DNA from: Closterium sp. NIES-65
Taxonomy: Eukaryota; Streptophyta; Zygnematophyceae; Desmidiales; Closteriaceae
DNA length: 64,000 bases
NCBI GenBank assembly: GCA_948144175.1
Contig: CANXME010002337.1
Coordinates: forward strand, 1,596,001-1,660,000
Direction: 5' to 3'
The notes beneath the pieces are model-generated. The model saw only the letters and a list, made by a program, of their open reading frames with translations, made no database searches and was not told where the DNA came from. Shown piece after piece: positions 22,001-39,045 of the stretch; the first letter of the stretch is position 1, and each line of letters starts with the position of its first letter. The translations under genes were made by a program, and so were the position numbers.

Positions 22001-25000
22001 GGTCTAGAGTGCGAACGGTAACGTCCGGCCGGCAGATGAGCCCATGCGATTTCAGCTCAAAGTCCCCAAAGGCGCGCGCCACTGCCAACAGATAGGCCCC
22101 TGGGACTTGCTCCTTGCATCCTAGAAGGCCGCCCACAGCCACCCACTCACCCCATCCGAACCCATCACCACAAACTGGTCGTTCGGGTCTTTAGTGCGAA
22201 CGGTAACGTCCGGCCGGCAGATGAGCCCGTGGGACTTGAGCTCAAAAATTCCTAAGGCGCGTGCCAGTGCTGACAGACGAGCCTGTGGGTCCTGTTCCTT
22301 GCATCCTAACAGGGCAGTCACTCACCCCATCTGAAGCCATGACAATAAACTGGTCGTTGGGGTCTATGCTTCTCACGGTCACATCCAGCCAGCAGATGAG
22401 CCCGTGCGACTTCAGCTCAAAGTCGCCAAAGGCGCGTGCCACTGCCAGCCGATGAACCCGTGAGGCTTCCTCCCTTGCTGCTCGCATCCTACCAGAACAG
22501 AATGACCAGAACCCACTCACCCCGTCTGAACCCATGACCAGAAACTGGTCGTTGGGGACTACGGTGGGCACGGTCACATCCGGCCGGCAGATGAGTCCGT
22601 GCGATTTCAGCTCAAAGTCCCCAAAGGCGTGTGCCACTACCAGCAGACAAGAGCCCGTGGGACTTGCTCCTTGCATCTTTTTCCTACCAGAACAGGCCAC
22701 CCACCCACTCACCCCATCTGAACCCATGACCACAAACTGGTCGTTGGGATCAATAGTGCGAACAGTAACATCAGGCCGGAAGATGAGTGGGACTTGTCTT
22801 TTGGAGCTTGCCATGTAGATGCTTATTCTTGGATCGTGCCCATTGAGTCTCATCCAGACAGACAAAAAAAGCACTCACCCCATCGGAACCCATGACCACG
22901 AACTGGTCGTTGGGGTCTAGAGAGCGAACAGTCACATCGGGCCGGCATATGAGCCCATGGGATTTGAGCTCGAAGTCCCCAAAGGCGCGCGCCACTGCCA
23001 GCCCCGGCTCGCTCTTTCCCGGCAGGAAGATTCTGTCGATGGTGTTCATGTAGTTGAGGACCTTTCCGCCCGCCTCCTGCACCCGCACCTTCTCAGCTGC
23101 AGTAAAGGAGGAGGACGATGGGAGAGGCGGGGAGGAGGCGGGTGAGAGAGCGAAAAGGGAGGGAGATTCAGTGGATGGTGTTGAAATGGTTGAGCAGCAG
23201 GGTTGGAGGGTGATTTGAGCTCAAAGTCTCCAAAGGCACGCGCCACTGCCAGCCCCGGCTCACTCTTCCCCGGCAGGAAGATTCTGTCAATGGTGTTCAT
23301 GTAGTTGAGGACTTTCCCTCCTGCTTCCTGCACCCGCACCTTCTCAGCTGTTGAGGAGGGTGGGAAGATGAGGGGGGGTTAGGGTGGTGGGGAGAAACAA
23401 GGAAGATTCTGTCGATGGTGTTGATGCAGTTGCCCGCCTCCTGCACCCGCACCTTCTCCGCTCTGATGGTGGGGAAGGGGGAGAGGCCGATAGATTCGAC
23501 CGTCAGGGTAATTGACGGGGAGCTGGCGTACATGTAACCGAGCAGATTCGTTCTGCTCATTCGGGGACTTTCGACTCTCAAAAGCCACTCTCCCCCACCT
23601 TCCCACCCCTCCTTCCCGCACCACACCCTCCTCCCCTTTCCACTCAGCTCACAGCATCTCACCGGGGTTGCTCGCCTTGTGGTCGATGGTCAGCTGAACA
23701 GCCTCTATGGTCGCCCTAATGTTTGCTCTCCTCATTGGGGGAGTGACTCACCTCAGCACAGCATTAACCCTTTCCCGCCTGCCCACCCCTCTTTCCCATA
23801 CCACACTTTCTCCCCTCCCACTTAGCTCCTTTCTCACCTGGGTTGCTCGCCTTGTGGTCGATGGTCAGCTGAACAGCCTCCATGGTCGCCCCAACACAGA
23901 CCCTACTACCGTCTCCACTCCCCTCCCCCACACCCTGCTCTCACCTGGGTTGCTCGCCTTGTGGTCGATGGTCAGCTGAACAGCCTCCATTGTCGCCTCG
24001 CCGCATCACAGATCATACTCCCCTCGCCCCACACCCTTCCCCCACATCCTGCTCGTCCACGCCACACCCACATTGTCTCACCTGGGTTGCTCGCCTTGTG
24101 GTCGATGGTCAGCTGAACGGCCTCCATTGTCGCTGCATCACTCTTGCCGTTGGGACCCCTGGCAATGCGAGCCAGCACACAGCGGGAATCCCCTATGTGT
24201 GCCACTATCAGCTCCGAGCCCTGAAAGACAGAAGGGGCGCGGGGCAAAAAGGGGAGTGCAGTGAGGAAAGGTGATCTCTGGCAGTGCGAGCAAGCACACA
24301 GTGGGAATCCCCTATGTGTGCCACTATCAGTTTCGATCCCTGAGAGACAGAAGGGAAGGGAAGAAACGGTGGTGTGGTGGCAGTGCGAGCGAGCACACAG
24401 CGGGAATCACCTATATGTGCCACTATCAGCTCCGAGCCCTGAGAAAGTGAGGTACGGAGGGGAGGGGAGGGTCGAGGAGGGAAGGGAGGGGAGGGTGAAC
24501 GGGAGGGACGGGGACAAGGAGGGAATATGCCAAGGACAAGGAGCCCTGGCAGTGCGAGCGAGCGAGCACACAGTGCGAGTCCCCTATGTGCGCCATTACC
24601 AGTTCCGATCCTGAGTATGTGAGGCGGGGAGGCGAGGGAGGGGAGGGTGTGGCTGTTAAGGGGTAAGGAGCGAATGGGGGGCCATCACTCTTCCCGTTAG
24701 GAGCTCTGGCAGTGCAGGCGAGCACACAGCGTGAGTCACGCATGTGTGCCACTATCAGATCCGAGCCTTGAAACAAGGGGCACAGTGGAGAGTGTGTGGG
24801 CGGGGTAACGAGGGAATGTGGCCAGGAAACGTGAGTTCTGGCAGTGCAGTGCAGTGCAGTGCAGTGCAGTGCAGTGCAGTGCAGTGCAGTGCAGGGCAGT
24901 GCGGGCGAGCAGCACAAGTCTCCTATGTGCGTCGGTATCAGATCTGATCCTTGAAACGTGGAGTGGAGTGGAGTGGAGTGGAGTGGAGCGGGGTGGGGTG

Positions 25001-28000
25001 GAGTGGGGTGGAGTGGAGTGGGGTGGAGTGGGGTGGAGTAGAGTGGGGTGGAGTGGAGTGGAGTGGAGTGCGTGTGTGACAAGAGAGAGCCCAGATACAA
25101 AGCAGCAGAGAGCGAGAAAAAGGTGTCTCACAAGACGTAGGGCAACAATAGCAGTAGACCCACTGTCCCTGTTGTGGAACAGGTCCTTCCTCAACTCCTC
25201 ATCAAGGTCCCCAAACACCCCACCGAACATCACCCAAAAAACCCGGCACAGAGAGAGCAGCAGGTAGAGACAGAGAGAGAGATCACTCATGAGTGACGAG
25301 CCTGAGAGAGAGAGAGATCACTCATGAGTGACGAGCCTGAGAGAGAGAGATCACTCATGAGTGACGAGCCTGAGAGTGAGAGATCACTCATGAGTGACGA
25401 GCCTGAGAGAGAGAGATCACTCATGAGTGACGAGCCTGAGAGAGAGAGATCACTCATGAGTGACGAGCCTGAGAGTGAGAGATCACTCATGAGTGACGAG
25501 CCTGAGAGTGAGAGATCACTCATGAGTGACGAGCCTGAGAGTGAGAGACGAGAGAATTGACTCACGAGGCGGAGGGCGACGACTGCCGTAGACCCGCTGT
25601 CCCTGTTGTGGAACAGGTCCTTCCTCAGCTCCTCATCAATGTCCCCAAGTACGCCCCCACACACCCGCACACAGCCACCCAGTGAGGAAAGCAGCAGCAG
25701 AACGAGAGGGAGAGAGAGAGAATCCACTCACGAGGCGGAGGGCAACAACAGCAGTGGAGCCGCTGTCCCTGTTGTGAAACAGGTCCTTCCTCAGCTCCTC
25801 ATCAATGTCCCCAAACACGTTCCCAAACACCCGCGCCCACACGTCCCACCCAATGACCAGAGCAGCTGAGACAGAGGCACGACAAACCCACTTACAAGGC
25901 GGAGGGCGACAACTGCAGTGGAGCCGCTGTCCCTGTTGTGAAACAGGTCCTTCCTCAGCTCCTCGTCAATGTCCCCAAACACCCCGCCAAACACCCGCGC
26001 CCACACATCCCTTGCCGCAGCCCCGTCCACGTGGGCGAGCTCGTTCTGGGTGTGCTGCACGGCTGTGTTGAGTCGCTCTGGCAGCTGGTCGCGAGCTGTC
26101 TTGGACACGTAGTGACCGGATAGACCGTGCCCGTCAAACACCCCCACCAGCGCACTGCCTCGTTCCCCACTTGTGCTTGTGACTATCAGGTTCTGCGGGA
26201 AGGGTGGTGGGGCGTGGGGAGGGGTGGGGAGGGGTGAGGGGTTTATATGACATGGGGTTGGGGGGATGAGGGGATGGGGAGGTAAGGCGCACACACCACA
26301 CGTCCCTTGCCGCAGCCCCGTCCACGTGGGCGAGCTCGTTCTGGGTGTGCTGCACGGCTGCGTTGAGTCGCTCTGGCAGCTGGTCGCGAGCTGTCTTGGG
26401 CACGTAGTGCCCCGACAAGCCGTGCCCGTCAAACACCCCCACCAGCGCACTGCCTCTCTCCCCAGTTGTGCTTGTGACTATCAGGTTCTGTGGGTGCGTG
26501 GGGGGGCATGGGAAGGGGTGGGACGGAGGAAGGACAACCTGTGCCCGTCAAACACGCCCACCAGCGCACTGCCTCTCTCCCCAGTTGTGCTTGTGACTAT
26601 CAGGTTCTGTGGGTGCGTGGGGGGGCATGGGAAGGGGTGGGACGGAGGAAGGACAACCTGTGCCCGTCAAACACGCCCACCAGCGCACTGCCTCTCTCCC
26701 CAGTTGTGCTTGTGACTATCAGGTTCTGGGGGTGCGTGGGGGGGCATGGGAAGGGGTGGGACGGAGGAAGGACAACCTGTGCCCGTCAAACACGCCCACC
26801 AGCGCACTGCCTCTCTCCCCAGTTGTGCTTGTGACTATCAGGTTCTGGGGGTGCGTGGGGGGGCATGGGAAGGGGTGGGACGGAGGAAGGACAACCTGTG
26901 CCCGTCAAACACCCCCACCAGCGCACTGCCTCTCTCCCCAGTTGTGCTTGTGACTATAAGGTTCTGTGGTTGGGGTGAGGAGGAATGGGAGGGAGGTAGT
27001 GGCAGGTGAGGGTATGGGAGGGTGGGAGGATGAGAAGTGAGGAGCACCGGATGGGGGGGGAATAAGAAGTGGGGTTGATAGTGGTGTTCTCGGGTTGACG
27101 TGGCCGAATAAGCCATGCCTGTCAAACACCCCCAGCAGCGCACTGCCTCCCTCCCCTGATGTGCTTGTGACTATCAGGTTCTGTGGTTGGGTGGGGGGAG
27201 AGGAGTGCGAGAGGATGGGGGGGAAAGAGAGGCAGGGTGGGGAGGAAGGAGCGGGCTTGAGGGTGGTGGCTCTGGTGGGTGGTCGTCTTCTCTCGGGGAG
27301 CTAAAACGGTCAAAAGAACTGCCTTGGAGACGAGTGGGTCGCCCGACAGATCATGCCATTTTGTTTGAGGTTGATTTTTAGAATTCTCAAAATCAACCTC
27401 AAACAAAAAAGAACTGCCTTGGAGACGTGTGGCCCAACAGGTCGTGCCTGTCAAACTAGCGCATTCCCCCACCAGCGCATCTCCCACTCTCCGCAACTGT
27501 GTCTCACAGGATGAGATTACGCAGTTGAGTGGGCAGGTGGGAGCGGGGTAGGATGGGGGATGGGGGGGTGGATGGAATCTGGGATGGGGGTTGGGGAGAG
27601 GAGGGGTTGAGGGTGGTGGGTGGGACTGATAGGTGTCCATCCACTGGTGCGGGGACGAGCAAACACGGCCGAGTCTTAGACGTTCGCCCTTTGAATAACG
27701 CAGTTGCGGGACAACACTCACACTTCTGTCTCTCCTCACCTCTGGCAAGGGCTGGGCCGAGTCTTGACATACACCATCCAATTTACGCAGTTGCGGGTCA
27801 ACACTCAAACCTCTGACTCTCCTCACCTCTGTGGCAAGTGCTGAGTCTTGACATACACCCTTGAGGCCAGGCTGCACAAAGATCACCGAGTTCTTGGTGG
27901 ATCCTGGCAAAGCAGTACGGGATAACACTCACACTTCTGGATCTCCTCACCTCTGTGGCAAGGGCCGAGTCTTGACATACGCCCTTGAGGCCGGGCTGCA

Positions 28001-28319
28001 CAAAGATCACCGAGTTCTTGGTGGACCCTGGCGAAGGCATTGCGGGGGAGAAAAAAACGAGTAGAATGAGATGGATTTAGCTTCAGCTGGAGCTGATACT
28101 TCGAGCCCGGACGGGCACAGGACCAAAAAGATAAAAGAGACACAATTTTGAGAAAGAGACAACAGCTTTGAAGTAATCGTTCGCGTCAGACTGAAACGGG
28201 ATCGATTCTTGCCATCATTCTTAACCGTCAAATGCTTGTCAAATAGTTACGAGCGGAGTAACAGAAGCCTCACCTACGTCTTTGTTGATAACCCCGTCTT
28301 TAGATGATCCGTTTCCCAT
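19012..28319 (-). CDS. plant-type protein phosphatase 2C, six exons, predicted N-myristoylated
   Basis: Metal-dependent Ser/Thr phosphatase. Exons 28274-28319, 27951-28027, 25896-26192, 24082-24220, 22879-23096 and 19012-19176 join in phase to 942 nt, 313 residues. The start MGNGSSKD is a myristoylation signal (Gly2, Ser6). Family motifs in order: VIFVQPGLKGVCQDSA, GVFDGHG, NRDSGSTAVVAL, LIVAHIGDSR, GLAVARAFGD, FVVMGSDGVWDVLSN (joined across the last intron) and the C-terminal SRDDISVAVLFF. All metal-binding Asp positions appear present. It is closest in style to clade-E plant PP2Cs (inference). About 90% of the 9.3-kb locus is intron, made largely of decayed copies of its own exon ends. Copies with a 5' part and acceptor lie upstream of each exon; copies with a 3' part and donor lie downstream. 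Confidence 0.9.
19640..22795 (-). repeat. array of about 17 copies of PP2C exon 5 3' end
   Basis: The segment encoding ICRPDVTVRSIDPNDQFVVM, then GSDG and the GTGAGT donor, recurs about every 90-330 bp. Approximate positions: 19640, 19820, 19954, 20585, 20710, 20872, 20987, 21170, 21363, 21505, 21640, 21786, 21958, 22146, 22320, 22517 and 22707, all downstream of real exon 5 (22879-23096). Longer copies begin at VARAFGDFELKS after a usable-looking GTTGGCAG acceptor. Several are still open, one (19640) has a stop, and several lack the RPD segment. If spliced they would be in phase alternatives to the exon end; otherwise they are intron filler. Confidence 0.95.
20079..20420 (+). pseudogene. JmjN-domain fragment of a KDM4-like histone demethylase, degenerate
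   Basis: On the strand opposite to PP2C, inside its last intron. The reading frame opens MAEAQVPIFRPKSAEMEDGF, then EAYEERIE, CVFEPP and, after an in-frame TAG near 20211, FRGYKGVNDLVIATPIEQ, SVFDISRIPTDSLTVKSFL. This matches the order of a JmjN domain (FRPT..EF.DF..Y, IIPP, IATP..Q, MTV..F). There are no introns and no JmjC domain, and it decays after about 20420. It is probably a retrocopy or duplicated fragment captured in the intron. Confidence 0.6.
23215..23465 (-). repeat. two 5'-partial copies of PP2C exon 5
   Basis: Upstream of the real exon, the minus strand repeats EKVRVQEAGGKVLNYMNTID with its AG acceptor at about 23345. That copy runs on to ARAFGDFELKS. A shorter, rearranged copy starts at about 23465. 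Neither reaches the exon's donor. Confidence 0.9.
23662..23990 (-). repeat. three 3'-partial copies of PP2C exon 4
   Basis: Segments encoding EAVQLTIDHKASNPG with the GTGAG donor occur at about 23662-23705, 23840-23885 and 23945-23990, downstream of real exon 4 (24082-24220). Confidence 0.9.
24285..24950 (-). repeat. five 5'-partial copies of PP2C exon 4
   Basis: Copies encoding GSELIVAHIGDSRCVLAR, each after a CAG acceptor, occur at about 24285, 24383, 24545, 24685 and 24905. They decay with distance from the real exon. The farthest has lost the GDSR motif. Confidence 0.9.
24838..25070. repeat. pentanucleotide microsatellites
   Basis: (GTGCA)n at about 24840-24895 and (GGAGT)n at about 24959-25068, inside PP2C intron 3. 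Confidence 0.95.
25122..25845 (-). repeat. three 3'-partial copies of PP2C exon 3
   Basis: Copies encoding FGDIDEELRKDLFHNRDSGS, then TAVVALRL and the donor, occur at about 25122-25245, 25558-25685 and 25725-25845, downstream of real exon 3 (25896-26192). Confidence 0.95.
25281..25557. repeat. 29-35-bp tandem array with a 14-bp palindrome in each unit
   Basis: Eight units each contain TCACTCATGAGTGA followed by CGAGCCTGAGAG. The array lies between two exon 3 copies in PP2C intron 3. Confidence 0.95.
26293..27515 (-). repeat. 5'-partial copies of PP2C exon 3, including a 119-bp tandem array
   Basis: The closest copy (26293-26490) repeats exon 3 from its acceptor through HTQNELAHVDGAAARDVW. 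Beyond it, four nearly identical 119-bp units (about 26485-26965) each carry acceptor plus LIVTSTTGERGSALVGVFDG. Further decayed copies lie at about 27105-27180, 27313-27358, 27410-27460 and 27480-27515. None includes the exon's 3' half. Confidence 0.95.
27312..27453. repeat. direct repeats flanking a 50-bp palindrome centred on GAATTC
   Basis: AAAAGAACTGCCTTGGAGAC starts at 27312 and again at 27407, repeated over about 47 bp. Between them is a palindrome (27359-27408) with one mismatched pair; its arms are TTTGTTTGAGGTTGATTTT and the reverse complement. The core differs from the usual GTCGAC form. Confidence 0.9.
27827..27903 (-). repeat. complete second copy of PP2C exon 2
   Basis: It is 77 nt like exon 2 (27951-28027), with intact AG acceptor and GTGAGG donor. 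It encodes the identical peptide, since GGG and GGA at the split codon both give Gly. Using both exons together would shift the frame, so at most one can be used per transcript. A third, partial copy lies near 27750-27785. Confidence 0.85.
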
Positions 28320-29930
28320 ATTGAACCGAGTATCGTCAGCTCTGAAGCGTGGGACGAATAAAACTGTACTCCAGCAACGACTGCTGAGGGGGGTGCTTCT
28401 TGCAGACTACTGCTCGCTAGTAACGACGGCTGACAGGGTAGTTCGCTATAATTACAGGTCAAAAACAGCTGCTATTCTTTTGACAAAAGCTGGAACGTAA
28501 CACTGCCCAGATGGCTGCAAAGCCTCTCGGAAAATGAATACTGGGCTGATACGCTCGGCAGAATGTTGTGTCAGGGATGGCTGGGTGAGAAAGGACACAG
28601 TTGTAAAAAAATAAAAAAATAAAGGTTTTCTGGAGAAAGGACGAGTGAGCTGAGGAAACAATTACTACAAAAGCCGTGCAGACAAAACCGAACTCGAAGG
28701 TATCAATAAGGTAGTTGACATGCCACGCATGTCGGAAGCAGGTACAGCGCGTATTCCAGCAAAGAATAAGTATTTGCAAGAATTCATTAACTAGGACATC
28801 AAATAGTCCTTCAATGCGCTTGCGAAAAAAAGTACTGGAAACTGCTTACGTTTTCGCACTCAGCGATTAGAGGTAGTAACAGCTTAGTGATTCTTCAGGT
28901 AGTAACGGAATCGTGCAGAAGCGTCGGAGAGAAACGTCTGTGATCTGAATTCACACCCCGGTGCGCGTAGGCCTTCAATAGTTACCTAGGATGTTCGGAT
29001 CATCAATCTTGTACCTAGGAAACTCTGCGCTACTTACTAAGAGCTCAAATTTCATCCCTGTTGTCTCGGCAAAGTCAAGGTCGTTTCCGTCGCACAGCGT
29101 CGCAGGGAGAGTCTCAGGTAGTCGCGCATTCGGTCCCTCCCTGCATTCTTTCTGCTTGAAGGCATCGTCGTCAGGCAGCCAGTTTTTGCGGTCGCAGAAC
29201 CCAAGCGACGTCCCCCTTCGTCGAACCTGGGTCAAATGACCAGTCCGCTTCCGTGCCGTGCCCTTTCAGATTCTCTCTGCGACGTTGACGATGCTTAGTC
29301 AGCGCGCGGTGTGCTTGACTTCTGTGACAGACGAATGTGAACAGTCGGTTAGCGAACGTGCATATCCTTCGCCGAACAACTCCTCCAGTTTATTGGCAGC
29401 TGATATTCGCACAAACGCGCCTGATTGGTTAGCCGTCACCTTTCCACAACAGCTGGGAACCCCATATACGCCTACCTTGAAATAAGACAACTAGCTTTGA
29501 AATGTAGCCCATGCTAATAATAGTGCTTGATTCTTAGGCTGCCATCTCAGCCACTAACATACCCTATACATATTAGGAGCACACATATCATCGTAACAGA
29601 TGCAAACTTATTGTGTATGGCATGCTTTGATCACAACCTTTTGACGTGCATAACTTTCTACAAGGCTATAACATAGCATGATGAAAAAAGGTGGTTTCAC
29701 AATGAAACAATGCCAATTGAACCTGGGTACGATGCCGTACATCGATTCCGCGCGAGCAGAGGGGTTTGGGGGGATTACGCACCACCACTGTCGTCACCGC
29801 CATCACCACCATCACCACCACCATCACCACCAGTAGCGCCTACACTACTACCACTGCTGCTGCAAGCTTCACCGCCGCTGCTGCCAGCGTCAGCACTGCT
29901 GCTGCCACTCTTTACCCCCGCTCCACACCC
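28320..29930. other. PP2C promoter side and intergenic, no gene seen
   Basis: It should contain the PP2C promoter and the region downstream of METTL24-like B. ORFs here (for example 28975-29235 minus) have no recognisable domain, and I do not call them. Confidence 0.4.
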
Positions 29931-29939
29931 GGCAACATC

Positions 29940-30065
29940 ATCGCAGGCATGGATGGAACTGCCGCAGCACAGCCCCACAGTCGAGGCTGAGAGGAGGCAC
30001 CACCAAGTCCTCGTGCACAAATGCCACCTCGATGCATGGTACATAGCGGGTTGGCCTTGGGGTTG
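29940..30065 (-). repeat. downstream copy of METTL24-like B exon 5 interior
   Basis: The minus strand reads an equivalent of CIEVAFVHEDLVVPPLSLDC followed by diverged sequence. It repeats part of exon 5 (about 30480-30560) beyond the gene's stop codon. Confidence 0.75.
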
Positions 30066-30072
30066 GGATCAC

Positions 30073-36089
<6,017 letters not shown>

Positions 36090-36111
36090 GAAATGAGACT
36101 TGCTGACGGAA

Positions 36112-36181
36112 AGCTATGAATTTGAGAGATAGAAGGGCGGATTACGAGCTATGAATTTGAGAGATAGAAGGGCGGATTACG
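36112..36181. repeat. exact 35-bp tandem duplication
   Basis: AGCTATGAATTTGAGAGATA... is present twice head to tail without change, just upstream of METTL24-like B. No palindrome lies at the junction. Confidence 0.95.
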
Positions 36182-36963
36182 AGTAACAAAAACGGTGGCC
36201 GGCAAACGGACAGCTGCTCAGGAGAAGTATTTGAACAGATACGGATCGCCTGACTCGTCGGAGAAGCGGTACGACATTCTGATGGTCTAGACCGCAAGGA
36301 TAGATTACGCGATATTGTGGTCTATACTACTAATGCCACCGAGTACTGAAAAGAGAAACGAAAGCCATGGCGAGGTGCGTGTGGAGCGGCGGAACGATGC
36401 GGCGCACAGAAAATAAGGACCACTATCAGTGGTTCTTAGTGTTCTTGTCTTGACAGTCAACAGTCGCGAATTCTCTGACTGGACTGGTAAGGACCGAGTT
36501 CGTATGGCCACAAAGAACATTTAGTGTCATCCTCGTTACAAATAATGCGTTCGCAAACTGACTTGGGTAAAAACGTGATATGATTATGTAGGGGGTCTCA
36601 GAAAGTGGCAAAGTTGCGACTAGGGCCGCTTGTTGTGAATTTGGTCATTTCATTTCGTTTGCCACGGAGGCTGCATTCGTTGGCAACGTACTATGAATTG
36701 ACATACAGATACATTCGTTCCTGCTGCCTCACACAACGTGTCATCGGCAACGTTCACCGCCAGCAGCAGAAACGGAGGTTCAAGCAACAGCTATACAAAA
36801 GCAGTTTGAGATTCACTAATCAATGTTGTGACTGTACAAGGAGCAACCTCTATAACATCGAAAGTCAACGGCCCGGCTCCAGTAGAAATTATATATAGCT
36901 ATGGCTGTACGGTGGAAGTGACGTGGGATAGGTGGGCTAAAAACGTTAGGAGAGGAGGCGTAT

Positions 36964-37003
<40 letters not shown>

Positions 37004-38732
37004 GTCCTCTTGATATCAGGGTAAATCACCCTTATGGCCTTTACTATAAGGGTGGGTTTATGTGTTCACCCTGATTTTACAGAGTTATATTTTAGGGCGC
37101 CCTTGTAATATAAAGTGAATTTTTGTGTAACACTTGTTGGGAACAAATAAGTTAAGCGCCTCTGTCGTGTCAGAACTCAAGACACAAAGCGAAGCAGCTC
37201 GAGTCGAAGCATCGCGAGTCAACCCCTGGTGGTTAACGTAACCGTCGGAGGTTACGAGAAAGTCAAAGGTCAGCGACCTTTGACCTAACGCAGCGCGACA
37301 GCAAGGACAAACAACTGACTCGACATTGAGCAGTTGCCCGAGTCGCACTGTATCAAATCGCAACAGTAAAAGTAGTTATAATGTCTCTTCATATTCTCTG
37401 TACTCATCTGTTTATATTCCTGTATCTCTTTGCTTTAATCAACTTACTTTGCCCTCACATACTAGCGCAAGGTGGTTCAAAGACTTTATTCAACGCTTCC
37501 GCTATTACAACACCTACTCAGACTTAAACTCTACAAAGATCCTAGGGCGTTTCAGCCCAATAACACTGATATTTCAGACCGGCCTGGTGTACTCGCCCTG
37601 ATGACAACGAGTAGTGTTGGGTACCACCCTCATGCAATTTTTTAGGGGGGAGGGGGGTGGTGGGGAGGGGGGGGGGGGGGGTTGATTCACCGACGTGATT
37701 TCTGCCGCGATTAGCGGCGATTTGCCCGAGTCACCAGAATTGCGCGTCGCCAAGACCGCTCGCGTCGCCACAGCCACAGTCCCGCAACCTGTACCCGTAC
37801 CACATGCATTTTGCCTGCGTGGCGGTGACACACAGCGCCACACAGGTGTGCATCGTCCAGGAGAGTCCTGCTTGGTCCCTTCCTCCCTCCCCACCGGACC
37901 CCCACCCACCGACCAGCCGCTCTCACCCAACCCCAACCCAGTCAGTTCATTTTATTCATCCAGTTTTCCTCCTCGTGGTCTCGTCTAGGGTTTGCAGACC
38001 AGGCCTTCCTCCTGCTATCATAAGCATAGCTCCAGCATCTACCTCCAAGTCCCTCGTCATGGCTGTTGTCACCAGCGGTGAGGATGACGACGAGGCTGGT
38101 CCTCAGGTGCTGCACTCACCCTCATGAAAGGGCCTTCGCTTTTTAACAATGCCTTCTAAGCGACTACTTGAACCAGAGCCCGTCGTTGCCTCTACTGAGG
38201 CTGAGACCGCGCTGGCTGAAGCAGGGCGTGACGTGCACCACGACGCCTGAACTGACACCACGAAAAGCACAACACATGTACCAATGGAGAATACCGCTGC
38301 TACTCACAACTGTGCTGCCAAGAAGCTGAAATCTGGTTCGTGTTCGGCACGGCAGAAGTGGCGGCAGCAACCTAAGTCGAGTTTCACTCGCGGGGCTCAT
38401 GCATACGGTAGCAATGTTCAATGCTGGCAAGAAGCGCCGCCCTGCTCAAGAGTTCCTATACCGTATTAAGTTGTGCTCACTGCTAAGCTTATTCTGTTAG
38501 AACCAAGCACTGGTGCTTTAGTTGCTCTGCTAGTTAGTGCCATCTTTAATATGTAATCCACGCTTAAGTCTAAACATGGAAGGGAGAAAACAATGTGCAC
38601 ACTGATGAGCAAGAATACCTTTCCAGCTGACACTGATAAAAAAGACTGACATGGCTGACCCACCCTTACTGAAAGACCAACTTCAGCGAACTGGCCTTGC
38701 GAGTAAGAGTGCCCCAAATCCTATCCAAAGGC

Positions 38733-38774
<42 letters not shown>

Positions 38775-38814
38775 GCACAGGCAAGTCATACGTGAAAGCC
38801 AGGAGTGGTTACAG
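36182..38814. other. intergenic region with two (TA)n tracts
   Basis: No supported gene. (TA)n tracts lie at 36966-37001 and 38736-38771. A hairpin GTCAAAGGTC-AGC-GACCTTTGAC lies near 37263-37285, and a poly-G tract near 37660-37680. It should include the METTL24-like B promoter. Confidence 0.5.
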
Positions 38815-38946
38815 TGTCAGAACTATATAGCTTATACTATTGTGTAGGCTATAGTGGGGTATCCCATAGGGGGTACAACCCAATTAGGGTTTCCTATTTG
38901 TACTCACTTCTTTCATAGTCATTCCATTCTCGTTCTCTCTTTCACA
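38815..38946 (+). repeat. 5' LTR of copia element 1
   Basis: 132 bp, TG...CA ends, apparently identical to 46033-46164. Confidence 0.95.
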
Positions 38947-39045
38947 TGGAATCAGAGCAGGTCCCCTACTAGGGACTGTTTCTTGGGCCCACCGAAGCGC
39001 GCCCCGAGGCGCGCGTCCTTTTTTTTTTAGCGACCCGTCGTGTCG

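Noticed and set aside
19640-27180. Possibility of a CRISPR-like or satellite array
   Set aside because: Repeats are irregularly spaced, encode recognisable PP2C exon segments and carry splice sites. They are exon copies in a eukaryotic gene.
28975-29235. 86-residue minus-strand ORF between PP2C and METTL24-like B
   Set aside because: No domain, no transit or signal sequence, no splice partner that makes sense. It could be chance.
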